A stretch of DNA of 10,816 nucleotides, taken from contig JAUWOG010000032.1 of assembly GCA_030612305.1 (NCBI GenBank), positions 1 through 10,816 on the forward strand, written 5' to 3'. Both the position numbers and the translations under genes were made by a program. Source of the DNA: Armatimonadota bacterium (GTDB lineage: Bacteria; Armatimonadota; Zipacnadia; Zipacnadales; UBA11051). The notes beneath the pieces are model-generated. The model worked only from the letters and a program-made list of their open reading frames with translations, was not told the origin of the DNA and made no database searches. Shown piece after piece: positions 5,560-10,542 of the stretch; position 1 is the first letter of the stretch, and each line of letters opens with the position of its first letter.

Positions 5560-6135
5560 ATGAGACATGTTGCGGCTGCAGCAATGCTGGTCATCACAGT
5601 CGCCGGTAGCGCAGTCGGTGATGACCTCTACAAATCAAGTAGCTTCTTCACCGGGCTGTTTGCGGACCGGAAAGCCGCCGCAGTAGGCGATGTGCTGCAT
5701 GTGCTCATAACCGAGAGCGCGTCGGCTACGCAGCAGGCCGCGCGTGTCCATAACAAGGACTCCGATACCACCTCGAGCGCGGGCACCGGCTGGCTGGACT
5801 TCATCCCGCTGCTGGGCTATGGAGCCAAGAGCAAATACAACGCAGGAGCTACCGCGACGCGCAGCGGGACGATCTCCGCGCGGCTCACCGTCGCCGTCAA
5901 AGAAGTGCTGGCGAATGGGAACCTGGTCGTCGAAGGGCACCGCCGCGTGCAAGTCAATAAGGACCTCCAGGATATTGTGATCCGGGGCGAAGTGCGCAGG
6001 CGGGACATCAGCCGCAATAATACCGTGTTCTCGTATCAGGTGGCTAACGTCGAGATCGAGTACACCGGGTCCGACCCGCGGAAGCCGGGGAGTAAGGTCG
6101 GGCTCATCTCGCGGATTATCAATTTGCTGTTTTAG
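5560..6135 (+). CDS. flgH: Flagellar L-ring protein FlgH
   Basis: Outer-membrane L-ring subunit, 191 residues from ATG 5560 (E. coli precursor is about 230). The N-terminus MRHVAAAAMLVITVAGSAVG is a signal peptide. The mature part shows the FlgH phrases RKAAAVGDVLHVLITESASA (residues about 35-54), then TRSGTISARLTVAVKEVLAN, GNLVVEGHRRVQVNKDLQDI and GEVRRRDISRNNTVFSYQVA. ATG 5560 is nine bases after AAGGA (5546-5550); ATG 5554 in the same frame is only three away. FlgH is normally a lipoprotein, but no cysteine occurs at the cleavage site or anywhere else, so lipid anchoring by the usual route looks impossible. The gene lies between two repeat-filled spacers. Confidence 0.93.
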   Translation: MRHVAAAAMLVITVAGSAVGDDLYKSSSFFTGLFADRKAAAVGDVLHVLITESASATQQAARVHNKDSDTTSSAGTGWLDFIPLLGYGAKSKYNAGATATRSGTISARLTVAVKEVLANGNLVVEGHRRVQVNKDLQDIVIRGEVRRRDISRNNTVFSYQVANVEIEYTGSDPRKPGSKVGLISRIINLLF

Positions 6136-6145
6136 TGCGGACGCG

Positions 6146-6306
6146 CATTGCGAAATGTGCCGGATGCGCCGGGGCAAGTGGAGCTCGCGGACATGAGACC
6201 TCAGCTTGGGCGTGGGCCGGATTCTCCCCGGTCGCTCCGCTTCCGGCTCGTATTCGGCCCCTCCGAACGACATGCGGCAACGGCGAACGGGGACAGGCGG
6301 ACGACA
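6146..6306 (+). repeat. 167-base repeat, copy B (161 bases)
   Basis: Second copy of the segment at 5196-5362, starting ten bases after flgH. It lacks one six-base unit in the GGCAAC tail. It contains hairpin H5 at 6212-6271. Most differences from copy A would change amino acids in the open frame, so coding selection is unlikely. Confidence 0.9.
6212..6271 (+). repeat. H-family hairpin repeat, copy H5 (degenerate inner stem)
   Basis: The outer arms GGGCCGGATTC and GTATTCGGCCC are intact and CCCCTCCGAACGAC follows. The inner arms here are CCGG/CCGG around TCGCTCCGCTT, so the usual GGAAG/CTTCC pairing is lost on one side. The tail reads ATGCGGCAACGGCGAACGG. Confidence 0.75.
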
Positions 6307-6349
6307 CTCCGCGTGGGCATGAAGGGATTGGGTTTACTGGGCCAGCCTT

Positions 6350-6374
6350 GGGAGCTTTGCTGCGCAAAGCTCCC
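6350..6374. repeat. Perfect 11-bp hairpin in flgH-flgI spacer
   Basis: GGGAGCTTTGC, loop TGC, GCAAAGCTCCC. No T tract follows, so it is unlikely to be an intrinsic terminator. It resembles the GCGCAAGC-TTT-GCTTGCGC hairpin after flgN in size and in its tight loop. Confidence 0.7.
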
Positions 6375-6432
6375 TGCGACAGGCCCCTCCATTGCGGCAT
6401 ACGGCGGCAGGTTGAAAAGCGGAGATTCCGGT

Positions 6433-6438
6433 AGAGGG
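6433..6438 (+). promoter_or_regulatory. Ribosome binding site choosing the flgI start
   Basis: AGAGGG lies six bases before ATG 6445 and nine before ATG 6448. The later in-frame ATGs at 6502, 6532 and 6562 lack a comparable purine box at good distance. This favours translation of the Arg-rich repeated leader. Confidence 0.5.
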
Positions 6439-6444
6439 ATGAGA

Positions 6445-7986
6445 ATGATGCGAAGAGGCGGCGTAGCAATACCTGTGGCGGCGAGAATGGCGGCCGCCAG
6501 AATGACAGCGAGAGGTGGATCGGCGGGTGTCATGAGAGCGAGAGTCGGCTCGGCGGGCGTCATGAGGGCGAGAGGCAGCTCGGCGAAAGTGATAGCAGGG
6601 ATGGTCGTCGCGGTGATGGTTGTGGCGGCGGTAGTGATGCCGGCGCGGTGCGGTGCGGTGGAGCTGCGGGTCAAAGACCTGGCGTCGCTCTCGAATGGCG
6701 GCGCGCATAAGCTCATCGGCTATGGCCTCATCGTCGGCCTGCAAGGCACCGGGGATGGGAAGAAAGCCGTCTTCACCGTGCAGGCGCTGGCGAATATGCT
6801 CGAGGAATTCGGCCTGAGTATAGACCCGTCACAGCTCCAAGTTGACAATGTGGCGGCAGTCATGCTCACCGCCGAACTGCCCCCGGATACCTCGGTCGGC
6901 ATGAAGCTGGATGTCACCGTCTCGTCCATGGGGGATGCAAAGAGTCTGCAGGGAGGGACGCTGCTGCTGACGCCGCTGCGCTGCGCCGATGGCGAGGTCT
7001 ATGTCATAGCGCAGGGGAGCGTGTCCATAGGCGGCTACAACGCAGGCAGCGGGACCTCGAATGTGCGGAAGAACCATAGCGCAGTCGGTCGCGTGCCGAA
7101 CGGGGGCTCCGTAGTCAAAGCGCTGTCGAGTGCGCTGCTGGGGCCGGAGGGGAGAGGCAGGCACCTGATGCTGCAGTTGCACCAGGCGGATTTCACGACC
7201 GCACAGCGGCTGGCAGATGCGATCAACGGCGGGCTGGAAAGCGGCTACGCACGAGCCAGCAGCGCCAGCAGCGTGGAAGTCGCGCTGAGTGCGGAATGTG
7301 CAAATGTGATGGAGCTGATTGCGCGGATTGAGAACCTGCCGATCGAGCCGGATATGCCCGCGCGCGTAGTCATCAACGAGCGGACCGGGACAGTGGTCAT
7401 CGGCTCGCGAGTGCGGATCCTGCCGGTGGCAATCGCGCACGGGGCGCTGACGGTGAAGACCGAGCGGGAGTATCAGGTCTCCCAGCCGCCGCCGCTCATA
7501 TATGAGGATAACAGCACCGTGATTGAGGCAGGGATGGCGCCTGCTGCGGCGCTGGACGATGCGGCGGCTCAGAAAGCGGTGCCGCAAGAGACACCAGCAT
7601 TGCAGAAGGCGGCAGCGAAGAGCGGTGAAGAGGGCGCTGTGAAGCCGGAGGAAGCGGGGGCGTCGCCGCAGGCGACGCTGGCGAAGGACGGCGGGGGAGA
7701 TACGGGAGATACGGCTGACAAGCACGGCCGGAATGAGGAAGGCAAGAGCGGAGTCGTCGTGCCGGTTGTAGCGGGCGGCGGGCGCGGGCGGACTGTCGTC
7801 GTTCCCAAGGATACGGTGGAGGTGGAGGAGGAGGACCGGAGGCTGCTGCCGGTTGGTGGTGAGGCGACGCTGCAGGACCTGGTGGCGGCGCTGAATGCAC
7901 TCGGTGTGAAGCCGCGAGACCTGATAGCGATCATCCAGGCGCTGAAGGAAGTCGGGGCGCTGCAGGCGGAATTGATAATTCAGTAG
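6445..7986 (+). CDS. flgI: Flagellar P-ring protein FlgI with repeated leader and internal insert
   Basis: Periplasmic ring subunit around the rod. 513 residues from ATG 6445, against about 365 in E. coli. Mature sequence begins near VELRVKDLASLSNG after a signal peptide ending PARCGA. Diagnostic phrases: LIGYGLIVGLQGTGDGKK, VDNVAAVMLTAELPP, VTVSSMGDAKSLQGGTLLLT, ARVVINERTGTVVIGS and the C-terminal TLQDLVAALNALGVKPRDLI. Two oddities account for the extra length. The leader holds three tandem decapeptides (MTARGGSAGV, MRARVGSAGV, MRARGSSAKV), each starting with Met. An Ala/Lys/Glu/Gly-rich insert of about 97 residues (bases about 7497-7788) sits where typical FlgI has a short link before TVVVPKDTVEVEEE. 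The start is uncertain among 6439-6562. An upstream ATG at 6148 would add repeat-encoded sequence and is not believed. Confidence 0.95.
   Translation: MMRRGGVAIPVAARMAAARMTARGGSAGVMRARVGSAGVMRARGSSAKVIAGMVVAVMVVAAVVMPARCGAVELRVKDLASLSNGGAHKLIGYGLIVGLQGTGDGKKAVFTVQALANMLEEFGLSIDPSQLQVDNVAAVMLTAELPPDTSVGMKLDVTVSSMGDAKSLQGGTLLLTPLRCADGEVYVIAQGSVSIGGYNAGSGTSNVRKNHSAVGRVPNGGSVVKALSSALLGPEGRGRHLMLQLHQADFTTAQRLADAINGGLESGYARASSASSVEVALSAECANVMELIARIENLPIEPDMPARVVINERTGTVVIGSRVRILPVAIAHGALTVKTEREYQVSQPPPLIYEDNSTVIEAGMAPAAALDDAAAQKAVPQETPALQKAAAKSGEEGAVKPEEAGASPQATLAKDGGGDTGDTADKHGRNEEGKSGVVVPVVAGGGRGRTVVVPKDTVEVEEEDRRLLPVGGEATLQDLVAALNALGVKPRDLIAIIQALKEVGALQAELIIQ
6502..6591 (+). repeat. Three tandem 30-base units in the flgI leader
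   Basis: Units at 6502-6531, 6532-6561 and 6562-6591 each open with ATG and share the pattern ATGA, GCGAGAG and TCGGCG, encoding M-x-A-R-x-x-S-A-x-V. The third runs straight into the hydrophobic core of the signal peptide. The result is three in-frame potential start codons in a row. Confidence 0.85.
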
Positions 7987-8000
7987 GCAAAAGAGAGATA

Positions 8001-8375
8001 GTGAGCGATGTCATGAGAATGGACGGATTGCACAACGACCGGCCGGCGCTGGCGCTGCATAACATGCGGGGCGATGCGACCGGGCAGAGCAAACAGGAGA
8101 ATAAGAAGCTGCGGGATGTGTGCCAGCAGTTTGAGGCGTACTTCGTGGCGGAATTGCTGAAGACGGTGGCTGAGGGCTCGCGCTTCGAGGGGATGCTGAA
8201 GGAAAGCCGTGCGGAGAAGGTCTTCGGGGCACAGCGCGATGCAGAGCTGTCACAGGTGCTGGCGAAGCGCGGCGCACTCGGCATCGGGCAGTTGCTGTAT
8301 GAGCAGCTGTCGCCGCAACTCGAGGCGGCTGCAGAGGCAGATGCGGAAGGCCAGGACCCGGAGAAGGCTGCGTAG
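8001..8375 (+). CDS. flgJ: Rod-binding protein, FlgJ N-terminal domain only
   Basis: Small protein of 124 residues that matches only the rod-binding domain of FlgJ, which acts as a rod cap or scaffold. Key phrase: LRDVCQQFEAYFVAELLKTV (residues about 37-56), then AEKVFGAQRDAELSQVLAKR and GIGQLLYEQLSP. The muramidase domain of enterobacterial FlgJ, which opens the peptidoglycan, is absent, as in many phyla with single-domain FlgJ; another enzyme must do this and is not in the window. The GTG at 8001 is close behind AGAGAGA; ATG 8013 (MRMDGL) or 8019 are possible starts. It begins 14 bases after flgI, so the two are surely cotranscribed. The symbol is used in the single-domain sense. Confidence 0.85.
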   Translation: MSDVMRMDGLHNDRPALALHNMRGDATGQSKQENKKLRDVCQQFEAYFVAELLKTVAEGSRFEGMLKESRAEKVFGAQRDAELSQVLAKRGALGIGQLLYEQLSPQLEAAAEADAEGQDPEKAA

Positions 8376-8403
8376 TATCCCGGCAGCAAAGGATGGGGTA
8401 ATA

Positions 8404-8793
8404 ATGGCAGTGGCCGAAGAGCTGGCAGGATGGGAAGAGCTCGCAGGTCTGATGGCGCAGCAGCGGGATATGCTGCTGCGGAGAGACCACGGCGGGCTGC
8501 CGGACCTGAACCGGCTCGTGGCAGAGAAGCTGGCTGGTGTAAGCCGGGCAGAGCTGAACTCGCATCGTGAGTTTCGTCCGGAAACTCCACGCGCGGCAGC
8601 GGCGGCTCTCAATGAGCTGCAGCGTCAGGTGCGGAATCAGGCGCAGGTGAACTGCGAGCTGGCTGCTGATGCGCTGGCGCACGCTGAGTTCCTGCTGGAA
8701 GCGCTGTATCCGCAAGCGCGGAGTCCGGTGTATGACGAGGGCGGCAAGGTGAGCGGATGCCGTGTGAATGCGGCGGTGGATTGGGAGGCGTGA
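8404..8793 (+). CDS. flgN: FlgN-type export chaperone for hook-filament junction proteins
   Basis: 129-residue mainly helical protein, the usual size for FlgN, which binds FlgK and FlgL in the cytoplasm and delivers them to the export gate. The N-terminal helix has the family pattern WEELAGLMAQQRDMLLRRDH followed by LPDLNRLVAEKLAGV. The C-terminal part has the conserved Asn (NCELAADALAHAEFLLEALY) and a YDEGGKV turn like the Y-x-x-x-G motif of the family. ATG 8404 lies ten bases after AAAGGA; 65 residues of open frame upstream overlap flgJ and are not real. It starts 28 bases after flgJ. Sequence identity in this family is low, so position next to flgK is part of the evidence. Confidence 0.82.
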   Translation: MAVAEELAGWEELAGLMAQQRDMLLRRDHGGLPDLNRLVAEKLAGVSRAELNSHREFRPETPRAAAAALNELQRQVRNQAQVNCELAADALAHAEFLLEALYPQARSPVYDEGGKVSGCRVNAAVDWEA

Positions 8794-8799
8794 AGGGGG

Positions 8800-8818
8800 G
8801 CGCAAGCTTTGCTTGCGC
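8800..8818 (+). repeat. Perfect 8-bp hairpin just after flgN
   Basis: GCGCAAGC, loop TTT, GCTTGCGC, starting seven bases after the flgN stop codon. Without a following T run it is not a standard terminator; it could stabilise the upstream message. A one-mismatch relative lies at about 667-685 upstream of the sigma gene. Confidence 0.6.
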
Positions 8819-8854
8819 ATGGAGTTTGCTTCGGAACAGACTCGGGCTGGAAGC

Positions 8855-8920
8855 TGACAATTGAACAAGCCCAGCTTGTTCAATTGCCACCTGAACTTCG
8901 CGAACGACGCGAAGCTCAGG
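8855..8920 (-). repeat. E-family double hairpin, copy E2 (inverted relative to E1)
   Basis: Hairpin arms at 8855-8870 with 8874-8889, and at 8890-8902 with 8908-8920. Each stem has one imperfect pair, and in both it is G-U on the - strand but A-C on the + strand. The second stem differs from E1 (GCTTCGCG in place of GCTTTCG), yet its partner arm has changed to match. The flanks CTCGGGCTGGAAGC and GGCCGAGCCACCC also match E1 in reverse. Confidence 0.85.
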
Positions 8921-8992
8921 CCGAGCCACCCATCTCTTGGGACACCGAGCCACCCATGTATTGGCGGGCCGAGCCACCCATTCATGAATGAT
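8921..8992. repeat. Three tandem 24-base units beginning CCGAGCCACCCAT
   Basis: Units at 8921-8944, 8945-8968 and 8969-8992 share CCGAGCCACCCA and then diverge. The variable halves each fold on themselves: CCCA-TCTCT-TGGG, CCA-TGTAT-TGG and the palindrome ATTCATGAAT. One unit of the same type is seen, inverted, at about 220-243 next to E1. Confidence 0.8.
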
Positions 8993-9026
8993 GCGTGCAA
9001 CTGGAAGCTGGGCGCAAGCCTCTGGC

Positions 9027-9085
9027 GTGGGCCGGATTCTCGCCGGAAGCTACACTTCCGGCTCGTATTCGGCCCCTCCGAACGG
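9027..9085 (+). repeat. H-family hairpin repeat, copy H6
   Basis: The cleanest + strand copy: GTGGGCCGGATTC, inner stem GCCGGAAG-CTACA-CTTCCGGC, then GTATTCGGCCCCTCCGAACG. The tail (9086-9118) repeats GGCAAAGG, GGCTACGG and GGCAAACGGCAACGG. Confidence 0.88.
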
Positions 9086-9156
9086 CTACGGCAAAGGCTA
9101 CGGCAAACGGCAACGGCGGCGCGGAGGGAGTTCTGATAGCGCGGATTGAGATAGGC

Positions 9157-9163
9157 AGGTGAG
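9157..9163 (+). promoter_or_regulatory. Ribosome binding site of flgK
   Basis: AGGTGAG lies five bases before ATG 9169, giving flgK its own good initiation site after the long repeat-filled spacer. Confidence 0.55.
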
Positions 9164-9168
9164 CAGAT

Positions 9169-10542
9169 ATGTCCCATGGTGTGATGGAACTGGCGAAGAA
9201 TACGCTGCTGGCGCAACGTGCAGCGATGCAAGTAGTCGGCCACAATATAGCCAATGCCAATACCGAGGGCTATGTGCGGCAAGTAGTAGTGATGGAGCCG
9301 ATCCCAGGCGCGATGCGAGGGGCATACGGCGCTACCATCGGTCACGGGGCGCGCATCGTTGCGGTCAAGCGTCTGCAGAATGTGTTTGTCACCGCGCAGA
9401 TTCACCGCTACGCCGCCTCGCTGGGCCGCGAGCGGGCAACCGAAGACATGCTCTCGCAAGTCGAGGCGATCTTCGCCGAATTCAGCGAAAGCGGAATCAC
9501 CGATAACCTGAACCGGATGTTCTCGGGGTTCGAGCAGATCGGGATGAACCCGACGAACCTGGCGGCGCGACAGGAAACAGTGGTGCGGGCGGGTATCATG
9601 GCGGATATCATCGGCAGCCGGTATGAGGATCTGAATAGCCTGCGCGTCGAGATCAATGAGCGGCTCGGCAACACCGTCGAGGAAGCAAATGTGCTGGCGC
9701 AACGGATCGCGGACCTGAATGTGAAGATGGGTGAGGCGAGTACGGACGCGATTCGTAATGATCTGGAGAATATGCGGGAGGGGGCGATGTCGCGGCTGTC
9801 GGAGCTGACCGGCGCATACTTCATCGAGCGGTCGGATATGCAGATAGATGTGCTGATCGGCGGGCGGCGGATAGTGCAGGCGAATGAGGTCACCGAACTG
9901 AGGGTGGAGCTGGACCCGGGCAACCCGGGGATGCAGCGAGTATGTCTCGGGGCTGTGGCGGAGCCGGATGGTCTCGGAGGCGCGCTGATGGGGCTCGTCG
10001 AGGTGCGGGACGGGCAGATGGTGGAGTATATGGCGCGGCTGGATACGTTTGCAGAGACGGTGGCCGAGGCAATGAATGTCATACATGGGAACGGCTATGA
10101 CCTGAACGGTGATGCAGGGGAGGATTTCTTCGTGTATGTGGCGGGCGCAGGAGCAAGCACCCTGGAGGTGAACGCAAATATCGTCGCCGATCCGGGGCTG
10201 ATTGCAGCGGCGAAGGATGCGGATGCCGTCGGAGATGGGTCGAACGCGTCTGAGATCGCGCAGTTGCGGGATACGAAGGTCTTCGCCGGGACGCAGAATC
10301 CGACGGAGTATTATGCGGATCTGATCGGGCAGATGGGGAGCGATACGCGGTCCTCGGCGGATATGGTGCTGGTGCGGGAGTCGGTGGTGAGGAACCTGCA
10401 GGCCAACTACGAGGCGATATCGGGGGTGTCTCTGGATGAGGAGGCGGCAGACCTGATCCGCTACCAGCAGGTGTATAACGCGGCGGCGCAACTCATGCAG
10501 ACGAGCATCGAAATGATGGATGCGCTGTTTGCGATTGGGTAG
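9169..10542 (+). CDS. flgK: Hook-filament junction protein FlgK (HAP1)
   Basis: First hook-associated protein, joining hook to filament and secreted with the help of FlgN. 457 residues against about 550 in E. coli, so the variable outer domains are reduced. The N-terminus has the export/assembly motif AMQVVGHNIANANTEGYVRQ (residues 19-38). FlgK phrases follow: SESGITDNLNRMFSGFEQIG and NPTNLAARQETVVRAG. A coiled-coil region covers about residues 155-195 (INERLGNTVEEANVLAQRIA). The C-terminus carries GVSLDEEAADLIRYQQVYNA and a closing amphipathic helix, the D0 part that coils with the N-terminus. It follows flgN, its chaperone gene. It stands 375 bases after flgN across the largest structured spacer in the downstream half. 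Confidence 0.95.
   Translation: MSHGVMELAKNTLLAQRAAMQVVGHNIANANTEGYVRQVVVMEPIPGAMRGAYGATIGHGARIVAVKRLQNVFVTAQIHRYAASLGRERATEDMLSQVEAIFAEFSESGITDNLNRMFSGFEQIGMNPTNLAARQETVVRAGIMADIIGSRYEDLNSLRVEINERLGNTVEEANVLAQRIADLNVKMGEASTDAIRNDLENMREGAMSRLSELTGAYFIERSDMQIDVLIGGRRIVQANEVTELRVELDPGNPGMQRVCLGAVAEPDGLGGALMGLVEVRDGQMVEYMARLDTFAETVAEAMNVIHGNGYDLNGDAGEDFFVYVAGAGASTLEVNANIVADPGLIAAAKDADAVGDGSNASEIAQLRDTKVFAGTQNPTEYYADLIGQMGSDTRSSADMVLVRESVVRNLQANYEAISGVSLDEEAADLIRYQQVYNAAAQLMQTSIEMMDALFAIG

Larger units (their letters stand above)
6136..6444. repeat. Repeat-filled junction between flgH and flgI
   Basis: About 310 bases. The second copy of the 167-base repeat (6146-6306, with hairpin H5) begins ten bases after the flgH stop codon. 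A perfect 11-bp hairpin with a three-base loop follows (6350-6374). The last part to 6444 holds the flgI ribosome binding site. The flgI frame is open through the whole spacer, but nothing resembling FlgI is encoded there. Confidence 0.75.
8794..9156. repeat. Repeat-filled junction between flgN and flgK
   Basis: About 375 bases from the flgN stop to flgK without a gene. In order: hairpin at 8800-8818, CTCGGGCTGGAAG word at 8841, E-family double hairpin E2 (8855-8920), three 24-base tandem units (8921-8992), H hairpin H6 (9027-9085) and a GGCAAAGG/GGCAACGG tail to about 9118. The last bases before flgK are an ordinary leader. Confidence 0.85.

Noticed and set aside
5198..5563. 121-codon + strand open frame between flgA and flgH
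   Set aside because: Lies on the 167-base repeat and hairpins; the matching peptide in copy B differs mainly by amino-acid-changing substitutions, so no protein selection is evident.
6829..7725. 298-codon - strand open frame opposite flgI
   Set aside because: Shadow with Arg/His-rich composition; FlgI motifs are unmistakable on the + strand.
8011..10491. 826-codon - strand open frame opposite flgJ, flgN and flgK
   Set aside because: His/Arg-rich shadow spanning three well-supported genes and their repeat spacer; an effect of GC-rich codon use on the other strand.
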